Shown one piece after another: positions 1 to 6,095 of a DNA stretch of 39,824 nt (the first letter of the stretch is position 1; each line of letters begins with the position of its first letter). The position numbers and the translations under genes are program-made. Under the pieces are notes generated by a model, which saw nothing but the letters and a program-made list of their open reading frames with translations, had not been told where the DNA came from and did not search any database. Source of the stretch: an uncultured Candidatus Marinamargulisbacteria bacterium (GTDB taxonomy: Bacteria; Margulisbacteria; Riflemargulisbacteria; GWF2-35-9); the NCBI GenBank assembly GCA_903902445.1, contig CAIUUT010000073.1, positions 1 to 39,824 on the forward strand. Direction: 5' to 3'.

Positions 1-1
1 A

Positions 2-67
2 CCAAATTCTCATCCTTATAAAAAACGTTCTTATCAACTTATGTTATTGAAAAAACAAATTGCTTAA
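2..67 (+). CDS. C-terminal end of an IS transposase (partial)
   Basis: An open frame runs in from the window edge and stops with TAA at 65-67, giving 21 residues rich in Lys, Tyr and Leu (ending KKQIA). It lies directly inside the IS end that follows, where the last gene of an IS is expected. The basic tail fits the end of an integrase-type transposase or of its ATP-binding helper. The fragment is too short for a family call, and the identification rests on the neighbouring terminal repeats. Confidence 0.4.
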   Translation, partial: PNSHPYKKRSYQLMLLKKQIA

Positions 68-128
68 TTTATCAAAAAGTGACATTTCTACTTTGCACAA
101 AAGGTGACATTTCTACTTTGGGTTGACA
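68..128 (+). mobile_element. right end of an insertion sequence
   Basis: Two exact copies of the 17-mer GTGACATTTCTACTTTG occur at 79-95 and 104-120, followed by GGTTGACA ending at 128. Read from the outside on the other strand, the end begins TGTCAACCCAAAGTAGAAAT. The right edge of the window begins a second element with TGTTAGCCCAAAGT and the same doubled motif. Ends that start TGT and carry repeated internal motifs are typical of IS21-like elements and also occur in other integrase-type families. The end is clear; the family is an inference. Confidence 0.7.
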
Positions 129-283
129 GAGTTTATTAAATTATTTTCACCTAATCAAAAAAAACATTATCAATTACTATTTAATCGCAATAATTACAAA
201 GTGTTTAAGGGAACTATTTATGTTACAATTTTAAATAGGCACCAAAATATCTTCGACAACACGTTAGGATGGATCATTAAATT
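129..283 (+). promoter_or_regulatory. leader region of cmoA with possible promoters
   Basis: This 155-nt AT-rich gap lies between the IS end and cmoA. A consensus -35 hexamer TTGACA (123-128) forms the last bases of the IS and faces cmoA, but no good -10 lies 16-18 nt downstream. A better -10, TACAAT, is at 224-229 without a clear -35. The Shine-Dalgarno is weak (AGGAT, 266-270). Transcription of cmoA could start at either place. Confidence 0.25.
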
Positions 284-997
284 ATGAATAAGGATAAAAT
301 CTATTCCCAACCTCTATCCAAAGTAACCCCCTTTACCTTTAACAAAGAAGTCGCCGAAGTTTTTGACGATATGGTAAATCGCTCGATTCCCTTCTACAAA
401 GAGCTTCAAGAGCTCATTGCTCAACTTGCACTTGCCTACGTTCAGCCAGAATCTAGTATTTATGATTTAGGCTGCTCCACGGGAGAAACCATGCTGCAAA
501 TTTCCAGAAAATCATCAACTCCACTTTCAATTATTGGACTAGATTCTTCGGAACAAATGATTACTAAAGCTAAGAAAAAATGCCAGAAATATCCGCATCT
601 TCTCTTTAACAAAGCCGATATCACCGACTTCGAGTTTCAACCAAGCTCTGTTTTTATTTTAACTTATGTCATGCAGTTTATTGCTCCCGAAAAAAGGTTA
701 TCTTTCCTCAAGACAATATACTCCCATTTGCTCCCCAAAGGAGTGCTCATAATCAGTGAGAAAATCAAATTTCCCAACATCAATGAGGATATTGTTGGTT
801 TTTACGAGCAGTTTAAAGCAAAAAACTACTATTCAGAGCTGGAAATTAAACAAAAAAGAGAAGCCCTTGAAAACGTTCTTATTTCCTATACCCTTCCTGA
901 AAATATCGAATTATTAAAGCAAGCAGGCTTTAGCATCGTACAACCCGTTTTTCAGTACTTAAATTTCTGCTGTTTACTCGCCATAAAAAATGACTGA
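284..997 (+). CDS. cmoA: carboxy-S-adenosyl-L-methionine synthase CmoA
   Basis: CmoA converts S-adenosylmethionine and prephenate to carboxy-SAM, the donor for 5-oxyacetyl modification of U34 in tRNA (cmo5U). The 237 residues follow the E. coli CmoA pattern throughout: the N-terminal FTFNKEVAEVFDDM stretch, a SAM-binding loop YDLGCSTGETML near residue 60, the LDSSEQM acidic loop, LTYVMQF in place of LNFTLQF, ISEKI, and the YSELEIKQKREALENV helix near residue 185. Length matches the family. The start ATG is supported by this alignment although its Shine-Dalgarno is weak. The next gene overlaps it by 8 nt, suggesting translational coupling. Confidence 0.9.
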   Translation: MNKDKIYSQPLSKVTPFTFNKEVAEVFDDMVNRSIPFYKELQELIAQLALAYVQPESSIYDLGCSTGETMLQISRKSSTPLSIIGLDSSEQMITKAKKKCQKYPHLLFNKADITDFEFQPSSVFILTYVMQFIAPEKRLSFLKTIYSHLLPKGVLIISEKIKFPNINEDIVGFYEQFKAKNYYSELEIKQKREALENVLISYTLPENIELLKQAGFSIVQPVFQYLNFCCLLAIKND

Positions 998-1820
998 ATA
1001 TCTAGCGCCAGATTCCCTGTTTCTAACCAATGACTCTCGCCACAAACGCTGGGCGATTCCCTACCACCATGAGGCACTAAACGCCAGAGCCGATATACTT
1101 TTAGGACAAAACGTCGATTGTATAAGGGGCAAGAAAATACTCGACCTTGGCTGTCATTTTGGAACTTTTAGCTATATTGCCCATCAGCTCGGAGCAAGTC
1201 ACATTACCGGCATCGACAGTGACGCAAAACTAATACAGCAAGCTGGGGATTTCTTTTCTCATTACCAAGTAAAGAGCACTTCCTTTACCTTTAAGGTTTC
1301 AGATATAGAAAACTATTTACTTTCTTTAGAACCTAAATCCTTTGATACGGTTTTCTGCTTTGGTCTTCTATATTATTTACCCGACAATTATCATATCTTA
1401 CAACTCATAAAAAGAATCGCTAAAGAAGCCATCATTTTAGACACCTTCACGGCTTATTATTGTGCCGTCCAAGGCAAAGATTCTGCTCAGGTTATAAAAT
1501 CTTCAACTTCCGAGACTTTTCAGTTACCCTTAATGTTTCACAATCTTACTCAAACAGAGAAAACAAACTATTCATTAGAAACGAGATTAGATAAAAGAAA
1601 AGTACCGCTAACCTTTATAAATTGCCCCACCATTTCTTTGTTAGAGCTATATTTTGAGTCTTTAGGGTTTGATTACCAAAAACTTGAGTGGAGTACATTC
1701 CTGAAAAATCCACACAAAACGTGGCAAGAACTCTTAACCCCCGCCAGCAAGCTTGCTTCCCACTGGAGCGATGTCTACAGTTCTAACATCCGAGTAAGTT
1801 ATTTGCTAAAGGTGAATTAA
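990..1820 (+). CDS. SAM-dependent methyltransferase, CmoB-like
   Basis: This is a class I methyltransferase fold. The SAM loop ILDLGCHFGTF is near residue 50, an acidic GIDSD follows, and FDTVFCFGLLYYL closely matches the FDTVFSMGVLYHR stretch of E. coli CmoB. CmoB transfers the carboxymethyl group of carboxy-SAM to 5-hydroxyuridine 34 of tRNA. The overlap with cmoA (start ATG at 990 inside the cmoA tail, no separate ribosome site) supports that role. At 276 residues it is shorter than CmoB (about 323) and lacks most of the N-terminal extension, including the WRKGPF segment that holds a carboxy-SAM-binding lysine. It may be a divergent CmoB, or a different methyltransferase that uses the same or a related donor. 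Confidence 0.5.
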   Translation: MTEYLAPDSLFLTNDSRHKRWAIPYHHEALNARADILLGQNVDCIRGKKILDLGCHFGTFSYIAHQLGASHITGIDSDAKLIQQAGDFFSHYQVKSTSFTFKVSDIENYLLSLEPKSFDTVFCFGLLYYLPDNYHILQLIKRIAKEAIILDTFTAYYCAVQGKDSAQVIKSSTSETFQLPLMFHNLTQTEKTNYSLETRLDKRKVPLTFINCPTISLLELYFESLGFDYQKLEWSTFLKNPHKTWQELLTPASKLASHWSDVYSSNIRVSYLLKVN

Positions 1821-1824
1821 TTCG

Positions 1825-1840
1825 CTCCTTTTTGTTACTT
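1825..1840 (-). repeat. 16-nt junction motif, copy 1
   Basis: Minus-strand AAGTAACAAAAAGGAG. It includes the fic stop codon and a ribosome-site-like GGAG, yet no gene starts downstream on this strand. This suggests that a further gene once followed fic. It is identical to the copy between parE and fic. Confidence 0.6.
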
Positions 1841-2632
1841 AAAATATTTTTGCATTTCATCTAAAGATCGATCGACTGAATTATAAATAATATTATATAA
1901 ATCATCTTTATTCTTTGTTAAATACGCTTTCTCAAGAGCTTCAAAGTATTTTACTCTTTCTTCACTTTTAATAATCGAAACGGGGTATTTATTAATAAGT
2001 AATATTAGATTCATAAGTAGCCTTGCAGTCCTACCGTTCCCATCTAAAAAGGGATGAATATCGAGTAGTTTTGTGTGGACATCAGCTGCAATTTTAATTG
2101 GATGATCTGCCTGGTTGTTTTGGATATATTCTACCAAACCTTTCATAAGTGATGGAATCTGGTCAAAATGCGGTCTTTCGTAATTTGAACCACCAACGTG
2201 AATAATAGTGCGTCTATAAAGTCCTGCCCAATCACTTATATCATTTAGAATCAAATGATTTATCTCTTTTATGTTTTGTTCAGTGATGAATTGGTGTGAT
2301 TTGTACTGTTCTGCCAACTCAACAATATAATTCATTGCTTTTTCATGATTCAAGACCTCCATTTGGTCTTTTAAGGGCTTATTAATTATGGCTTTTAAGC
2401 CTCTGTTTAATACCTCGGCTGTCTCCCCTTTTGTTAACGTATTCCCTTCAATAGTGTTTGAATGGAATGTTAATTCTACTTTAGCCCAATTAATAAAATC
2501 TTCTTTTATTTCTTGAGGTAAAGGGTAGTGCTTCGCAAGAGCTTTTTGTTTATGATCAAGTGTTTCTATAGAAATATTATTTCGTTTAAGGTTATCACTT
2601 GAATCGTTTATTAAATCAGTTAAATCAATCAT
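1835..2632 (-). CDS. fic: Fic domain protein (probable AMP-transferase)
   Basis: Fic enzymes usually transfer AMP from ATP to Ser, Thr or Tyr of target proteins. The 265 residues carry the catalytic motif HPFLDGNGR at about residues 193-201, with its His as general base. Near residue 58 the segment SNTIEGN matches the autoinhibitory (S/T)xxxE(G/N) helix. An N-terminal inhibitory helix makes this a class II Fic protein, able to restrain itself without a separate antitoxin. The start ATG has an AAAAAGGAG site, itself part of a repeated 16-nt junction motif. It follows parE directly and is probably cotranscribed with the ParD/ParE pair, so it may be a cargo gene of the island. Confidence 0.9.
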   Translation of the reverse strand: MIDLTDLINDSSDNLKRNNISIETLDHKQKALAKHYPLPQEIKEDFINWAKVELTFHSNTIEGNTLTKGETAEVLNRGLKAIINKPLKDQMEVLNHEKAMNYIVELAEQYKSHQFITEQNIKEINHLILNDISDWAGLYRRTIIHVGGSNYERPHFDQIPSLMKGLVEYIQNNQADHPIKIAADVHTKLLDIHPFLDGNGRTARLLMNLILLINKYPVSIIKSEERVKYFEALEKAYLTKNKDDLYNIIYNSVDRSLDEMQKYFK

Positions 2633-2637
2633 GTCTT

Positions 2638-2653
2638 CTCCTTTTTGTTACTT
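2638..2653 (-). repeat. 16-nt junction motif, copy 2
   Basis: Minus-strand AAGTAACAAAAAGGAG, identical to copy 1. It contains the parE stop codon and supplies the ribosome site of fic. Confidence 0.6.
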
Positions 2654-2941
2654 TGGATTAAACTTTTTAGGCCATATTCTTGATTGGTGAAGTATGCGTA
2701 AAATTTCAACCGACGAATCTGTTGCTCTGTAAGCGATGATATATGGAATATCCGTTAAGACAAGCTCTCTTGTGCTTTTCACTCTCCCAGGCCGTCCAAT
2801 TCCAGGACTATTTGATAGTTTTTTCGCATTTTGAGTGATTATCAAAATTATTTGCTTTGCAATTAATGGATTATCTTTTGAAATATAAGACATAATTACT
2901 AAAAGATCTTCTTTAGCATGTTGAAACCATATAATATCCAT
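2648..2941 (-). CDS. parE: ParE/RelE-family toxin
   Basis: This 97-residue basic protein has the size and pattern of ParE toxins: an N-terminal strand and helix with AKEDLLVIMSYI, a middle KLSNSPGIGRPGR loop, then TRELVLTDIPYIIAYRATDS and a final strand ILRILHQSRIWP. ParE proteins poison DNA gyrase, whereas the related RelE proteins cut mRNA on the ribosome. The segments resemble ParE more than RelE. It starts 2 nt after the upstream antitoxin stop, the usual antitoxin-then-toxin order. It lacks obvious RelE catalytic residues, but sequence alone cannot settle the target. Confidence 0.85.
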   Translation of the reverse strand: MDIIWFQHAKEDLLVIMSYISKDNPLIAKQIILIITQNAKKLSNSPGIGRPGRVKSTRELVLTDIPYIIAYRATDSSVEILRILHQSRIWPKKFNPK

Positions 2942-2943
2942 GA

Positions 2944-3177
2944 TTATAAAAGAAATTCTTTCTCAATTTCAGCTTGAGTAAACCATTTCGCATTAGGTGC
3001 ATCAGCGGCTATTAATGTTTGTTTAATCTCAGAAACCTGCCATTCATTTACATCAAGGTAGTTATTTATAGCATCTTCAATAACAAAAGCTTTAGGACGA
3101 TCCATTGAAGTCGCTAGTTTTGTTAAACGATCATACTTTTCAGTCTCAATCCTAATAGTTACGGTTTTATCTTTCAT
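2944..3177 (-). CDS. ribbon-helix-helix antitoxin (ParD/CopG-like)
   Basis: A 77-residue protein that begins with a short beta strand TVTIRIETEKYDRL, followed by two helices, as in ribbon-helix-helix DNA-binding antitoxins. It would bind and neutralise the downstream ParE through its C-terminal helix (AEIEKEFLL) and repress its own promoter. I place the start at the ATG at 3177, because AAGGAG lies just upstream and the fold begins there. The open frame extends to 3252, but its extra 25 residues look untranslated and overlap the operator. Confidence 0.8.
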   Translation of the reverse strand: MKDKTVTIRIETEKYDRLTKLATSMDRPKAFVIEDAINNYLDVNEWQVSEIKQTLIAADAPNAKWFTQAEIEKEFLL

Positions 3178-3191
3178 AATTATCAACTCCT

Positions 3192-3228
3192 TGTTTATAT
3201 TGTACCACATTGTAATACAATATAAACA
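3192..3228 (-). promoter_or_regulatory. 13-bp inverted repeat, likely antitoxin operator
   Basis: TGTTTATATTGTA (3192-3204) and TACAATATAAACA (3216-3228) are perfect reverse complements separated by 11 nt. They lie just upstream of the ribosome site of the ribbon-helix-helix antitoxin. Position and symmetry fit an autoregulatory operator. The arms contain AT-rich hexamers that could serve as -10 elements. Confidence 0.65.
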
Positions 3229-3286
3229 TGTTCCAAAAATAACATATTTCATTGATTAAACTAGAATATTTGTGGCTCGGTAAGTA

Positions 3287-3302
3287 CTCCTTTATGTTAC
3301 TT
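3287..3302 (-). repeat. 16-nt junction motif, copy 3
   Basis: Minus-strand AAGTAACATAAAGGAG, one mismatch from copies 1 and 2. It contains the stop of the two-repeat protein and a GGAG that is not followed closely by a start codon. Confidence 0.5.
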
Positions 3303-3711
3303 TTTTTATGCACGCTTTGGGGCACCAGGAATCTTCTACGATTTTTCTTGCTATGCGCAACGCCTTAAGTCTGTTTCGCAGCAACGTATGTTGAGAAGTT
3401 CCTAAAGATAATTTTGCCTTAGCATTCTCGGTCTTACTTATCATTAGCGTAAACGCGCGAAGGGCTTCTTGTAAATTGTCCGCCATGAAATCATCAACAT
3501 TTTTAGCATCCTGACTAATCAGCGCAAACGCTTGGTGCAACGCTTTGAGGTTGTTTCGCAACATCGTATGTTGCCACGTTCCAGGCGCCAATTTCTGCTG
3601 TGCTTTTTCAGATTTACTGATTAGTGAAGCTATTGGTTGAAGTGCTTCCTGCAATTCGTCCGTTGTGAAGTCGCGATCGAATCCAGGATGAATTGGTATT
3701 GTGTGATTAAT
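3292..3711 (-). CDS. two-repeat protein of unknown function, possible ATT start
   Basis: I do not recognise this protein. It consists of two copies of a unit of about 60 residues. Copy 1 contains LQEALQPIASLISKSEKA and TWQHTMLRNNLKAL; copy 2 contains LQEALRAFTLMISKTENA and TSQHTLLRNRLKAL. Standard start codons allow only a TTG at 3654, but that would cut off the DFTTDE stretch that matches DFMADN at the head of copy 2. The frame is open upstream, and an ATT at 3711 lies 6 nt after AAAGGAG, giving 139 residues. It follows vapC by 27 nt on the same strand, so it may be a third member of that module. It could also be a decaying gene whose start has mutated. Confidence 0.5.
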   Translation of the reverse strand: MNHTIPIHPGFDRDFTTDELQEALQPIASLISKSEKAQQKLAPGTWQHTMLRNNLKALHQAFALISQDAKNVDDFMADNLQEALRAFTLMISKTENAKAKLSLGTSQHTLLRNRLKALRIARKIVEDSWCPKACIKKVT

Positions 3712-3717
3712 TTGTTG

Positions 3718-3733
3718 CTCCTTTATGGGACTT
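3718..3733 (-). repeat. 16-nt junction motif, copy 4
   Basis: Minus-strand AAGTCCCATAAAGGAG, two mismatches from copy 3. It lies between vapC and the two-repeat gene and supplies the ribosome site of the latter. Confidence 0.4.
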
Positions 3734-3738
3734 CTTTA

Positions 3739-4137
3739 TTATACCCAGTTAATAACTGATAATCCTTCAACTCTATTAAATTCTTCAGTGTTATTCGTAA
3801 TAACGGGTATCTTTAAACTCAGAGCCTGAGCAGCGATTAATAAATCTAAATCACCCATTATTTTACCTGACTTTGTCAGGCTGCTGCGAATCTTACCGTA
3901 AGCAACAGATGCTTCGTTGGAAAATGGCAAAACAGATAAGTTTAAAAGAAACTCACTAAGTGCTGCAATGTTTTGTGTCGCTTTTTGGCTTTTACAAACA
4001 CCACAATATAATTCAGCTGTTGTTATTGTAGAAACACATAAATCTCCAAAGTCATGATCATAGAATTTTTTTAAGACGTTAGCGGGTTTTTTGTTAATAA
4101 TATATATACAAATATTGGTATCTAGTAAATATTTCAT
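3739..4137 (-). CDS. vapC: VapC toxin, PIN-domain ribonuclease
   Basis: VapC toxins are metal-dependent endoribonucleases that cleave tRNA or rRNA. The 132 residues show the PIN signature: LLDTN at residues 4-8 with catalytic Asp6, TTAELYCG near residue 40 with Glu, and GDLDLLIAAQAL near residue 95 with paired Asp. In the final TNNTEEFNRV motif the usual Asp is replaced by Asn, with Glu residues close by. Length is standard. It starts 6 nt after the VapB stop, with an AAAGGA site inside the end of vapB, so the two are translationally linked. Confidence 0.9.
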   Translation of the reverse strand: MKYLLDTNICIYIINKKPANVLKKFYDHDFGDLCVSTITTAELYCGVCKSQKATQNIAALSEFLLNLSVLPFSNEASVAYGKIRSSLTKSGKIMGDLDLLIAAQALSLKIPVITNNTEEFNRVEGLSVINWV

Positions 4138-4143
4138 AACCGA

Positions 4144-4371
4144 TTAAAGTCCTTTTCTCTCTTGATTTGGAAGTAATTCGCGCTCTATCGTAAAATCATC
4201 TGAAAAATGACTAAGACTCTTCATTAATGCATCCCAAGTATTATTTATTGGGATTAGCTTTACAATATTGCCTGTTCGTTCAATAAACACTTCTTTGCCT
4301 TCAAAGCGAAATTCTTTCGGAAGCCTTACGGCCTGACTCTTGCCATTAATAAATATTTTTGCTTTTTTCAT
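4144..4371 (-). CDS. vapB: VapB antitoxin, AbrB/SpoVT-like
   Basis: A 75-residue protein with the swapped-hairpin AbrB fold: AKIFINGKSQAVRLPKEFRF, then GKEVFIERTGNIVKLIP. The GKSQAVRLPKEF motif is characteristic of VapB antitoxins. The C-terminal tail (DALMKSLSHFSDDF) would occupy the VapC active site. The ATG at 4371 is chosen because GGAGG lies just upstream and the fold begins there; the open frame to 4428 adds 19 residues that do not belong to the fold. It probably represses the operon with VapC. Confidence 0.88.
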   Translation of the reverse strand: MKKAKIFINGKSQAVRLPKEFRFEGKEVFIERTGNIVKLIPINNTWDALMKSLSHFSDDFTIERELLPNQERKGL

Positions 4372-4387
4372 GATTGCACCTCCATTT

Positions 4388-4409
4388 GTATATACTATAT
4401 AATATATAC
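4388..4409 (-). promoter_or_regulatory. inverted repeat before vapB, candidate operator
   Basis: GTATATA (4388-4394) and TATATAC (4403-4409) form a 7-bp inverted repeat with an 8-nt spacer just upstream of the vapB ribosome site. The position suits VapBC autorepression and overlaps possible TATA-type -10 sequences. The sequence is simple and AT-rich, so the support is moderate. Confidence 0.4.
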
Positions 4410-4428
4410 CCTGTTTTTTAAAAGCCAA

Positions 4429-4685
4429 ACATTATATTATGTTATGTACAGTAAAACCAAATTGGCAGTGGAATATTTAAGAGCAATAGCCCTCTGAAAG
4501 GAGTAGTGCTTTTGCTCGGCAACTTGTTTTACGAGAGTTGACACGATTGGAGTGTTAACGTAGTGCGAGCCGCTATTTCATACTACGGAGCACGGCGCCA
4601 AAGCGTTTTTCTCCACTTTTTGCGCTTATCAAAAAGTGGAAGTATATTTGCTACACTATAAAAAGTGTAATTTAAAAATCAAATC
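4429..4685. other. intergenic region with two perfect hairpins
   Basis: There is no credible gene in this gap between two divergent operons. It holds a perfect 11-bp hairpin, TCCACTTTTTG (4612-4622) and CAAAAAGTGGA (4630-4640), with a 7-nt loop. A second hairpin, TACACT/AGTGTA, spans 4652-4669. Neither is followed by a T run. The stretch 4490-4605 is richer in G and C than its surroundings. A 13-nt string at 4626-4638 (TTATCAAAAAGTG) also occurs at 69-81 beside the left IS end, which may be chance or an old IS trace. Confidence 0.4.
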
Positions 4686-4694
4686 TGTTATAAT
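4686..4694 (+). promoter_or_regulatory. extended -10 promoter
   Basis: TGTTATAAT is an extended -10 element (TGn plus the perfect TATAAT at 4689-4694), which can work without a good -35. It is followed by a leader of about 40 nt and a strong AGGAGG site (4725-4730) 8 nt before the ATG at 4739. Confidence 0.6.
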
Positions 4695-4738
4695 ACCAAC
4701 ACAGTATTAAAGCATTAAACTTATAGGAGGTATGTATT

Positions 4739-5431
4739 ATGGCAAAACAAGTTGCAATTAAAACAGCAAGCATGGAGCAAAATTTTTTCAATAGAGTCTT
4801 TGGCTGGATGGCCTTTGCTCTACTTATTACTGGTGGGACATCTCTTTATGTTATTACCTCTGCCAGCGCAAAAGCTCTTATTTTCGGCAATCCTCTCGTT
4901 CTCATTGGGCTTGTAGTTCTAGAGTTAGCGGCCGTATTTAGCTTAGTAGCAGCCATAAATAAAATGAGTCTACAAACTGCCACTTGGGTTTTCATAGGCT
5001 ACTCCGTTTTAAATGGCATTACCCTTTCTGGCTTAGCACTGGTTTACACGGGTGCCTCTATTGCTTCTGCCTTTTTTATTACAGCGGCGACTTTTGTATT
5101 TATGGCCGTTTATGGTGCCACTACAAAATCTGACTTAACACAACTTGGGCAATTGGCTATGGCAGGGTTAGTAGGAATTATTATTGCTTCAATCGTAAAT
5201 ATTTTCCTGCGCAATTCAGGAATGGAACTAATTATCTCCTATATTGGGGTTGTCGTTTTTATTGGCCTAACTGCTTATGACACACAGAAACTAAAAGTGA
5301 TGCTACACGACATTAATGGCGATGAAGTTACCTATCAAAAGTTTGCCATTGTTGGTGCTTTAACTTTATATCTAGATTTCGTTAATTTATTCATAATGAT
5401 TCTACGCATCGTTGGCAATCGACGAGACTAA
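4739..5431 (+). CDS. Bax inhibitor-1/YccA family membrane protein
   Basis: The 230 residues form about seven hydrophobic segments with the family layout: an N-terminal cytoplasmic stretch ending FFNRVFGWMAFALLITGG, repeated Ala/Gly/Leu-rich helices, and the C-terminal signature FIGLTAYDTQKLK followed by FAIVGALTLYLDFVNLFI. This matches bacterial YbhL/YccA proteins of the TMBIM family. Some relatives act as pH-sensitive calcium leak channels, and YccA binds the FtsH protease. Which role applies here cannot be told. The start is secure, with AGGAGG and an extended -10 promoter upstream. It appears to be a single-gene unit before a separate promoter at 5446. Confidence 0.9.
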   Translation: MAKQVAIKTASMEQNFFNRVFGWMAFALLITGGTSLYVITSASAKALIFGNPLVLIGLVVLELAAVFSLVAAINKMSLQTATWVFIGYSVLNGITLSGLALVYTGASIASAFFITAATFVFMAVYGATTKSDLTQLGQLAMAGLVGIIIASIVNIFLRNSGMELIISYIGVVVFIGLTAYDTQKLKVMLHDINGDEVTYQKFAIVGALTLYLDFVNLFIMILRIVGNRRD

Positions 5432-5445
5432 TTAACGCAAAGTAA

Positions 5446-5474
5446 TTGACATAAGTTATTATTTTTGTTGAAAT
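5446..5474 (+). promoter_or_regulatory. promoter placing the next start codon near +1
   Basis: A consensus -35 TTGACA (5446-5451), a 17-nt spacer and a -10-like TGAAAT (5469-5474) lie only 6 nt before the ATG at 5481. There is no Shine-Dalgarno, so the transcript would be leaderless or nearly so. Confidence 0.5.
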
Positions 5475-5480
5475 TGTTGT

Positions 5481-5951
5481 ATGAATACAACGCAGTTACG
5501 AGATTTCATTAAAGAGGTTAATTTTTTCGCGGGGCTAAATCCCCAGGATATTGACGACCTTATCACCATTTGCCAAATACAGAATTTTGTTGAAAATGAC
5601 GTCTTAATTCAGGAAGGCGACGAAAGTAATAAAGACCTTTATATTATTTTCAGTGGTTCTGTGGTTGCCAATATATCCACCCAAAAGGAAGACTCTGCCA
5701 ATATTAATGTTATGGAACGCGGCCAAATTTTTGGTGAATTGTCCTTAATCAGTGACATTAAACGCTCTGCCTCTATTATTGCTACCTCCAGTGGCACCGT
5801 AATAAGAATTTCAAAACAAAACTTTGAAAAAATATGCCAGCAAAACCCTCACTTAGGCATGATTACCTATAAAAATATAGCCCATGTACTCTCAGACAGA
5901 ATACGCAACACTAATAAAATGCTAAAACACACCATCCTTTGGGGCTGGTAA
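5481..5951 (+). CDS. single-domain cyclic-nucleotide-binding protein
   Basis: The 156 residues are one cNMP-binding domain of the Crp type. The jelly-roll opens with LRDFIKEVNFFAGL and VLIQEGDES and includes DLYIIFSGSVVANI. The phosphate-binding cassette FGELSLISDIKRSASI carries the conserved Glu and Arg that contact the ribose phosphate. There is no DNA-binding domain: the protein ends about 20 residues after the C helix. It is therefore a ligand sensor or protein-protein regulator rather than a Crp-type transcription factor. It sits just upstream of motAB, and control of motility by a cyclic nucleotide is a possible inference. Confidence 0.85.
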   Translation: MNTTQLRDFIKEVNFFAGLNPQDIDDLITICQIQNFVENDVLIQEGDESNKDLYIIFSGSVVANISTQKEDSANINVMERGQIFGELSLISDIKRSASIIATSSGTVIRISKQNFEKICQQNPHLGMITYKNIAHVLSDRIRNTNKMLKHTILWGW

Positions 5952-5977
5952 GTAAAAACGACATTCTCGTTTTTACT
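5951..5977 (+). terminator. perfect hairpin overlapping the stop codon
   Basis: AGTAAAAACGA (5951-5961) and TCGTTTTTACT (5967-5977) pair perfectly around a 5-nt loop, starting on the last base of the stop codon. The T run sits inside the stem rather than after it, so it is a weak or bidirectional terminator at best. Confidence 0.4.
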
Positions 5978-6078
5978 GGTGAAAAGTGAATTGTGAGAAG
6001 TGAGCAGTAAATTACAAGTCTAAATTTTACATTGCACTCATTACTCTTTACTTATCACTGATCACTATTATATTAATC
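5978..6078. repeat. imperfect palindrome of GTGA-rich repeats
   Basis: The left arm (5978-6007) is made of spaced GTGAA/GTGAG units, starting GGTGAAAAGTGAATTGTGAG. The right arm (6030-6065) is its degenerate reverse complement, with TCACT units. Similar GTGA-rich tracts occur downstream of the 362-residue gene (8878-8900) and of secF (37307-37329). It looks like a miniature dispersed repeat in 3' untranslated DNA. Confidence 0.45.
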
Positions 6079-6095
6079 GTGCAATGGAGTAAGGA

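Noticed and set aside
79-120. Short direct repeats that could suggest a CRISPR array
   Set aside because: Only two copies with an 8-nt spacer; the same motif forms the inverted end of the IS at the far edge of the window.
4444-4497. 17-residue frame starting ATG 4444
   Set aside because: No ribosome site and no similarity to its neighbours; probably chance.
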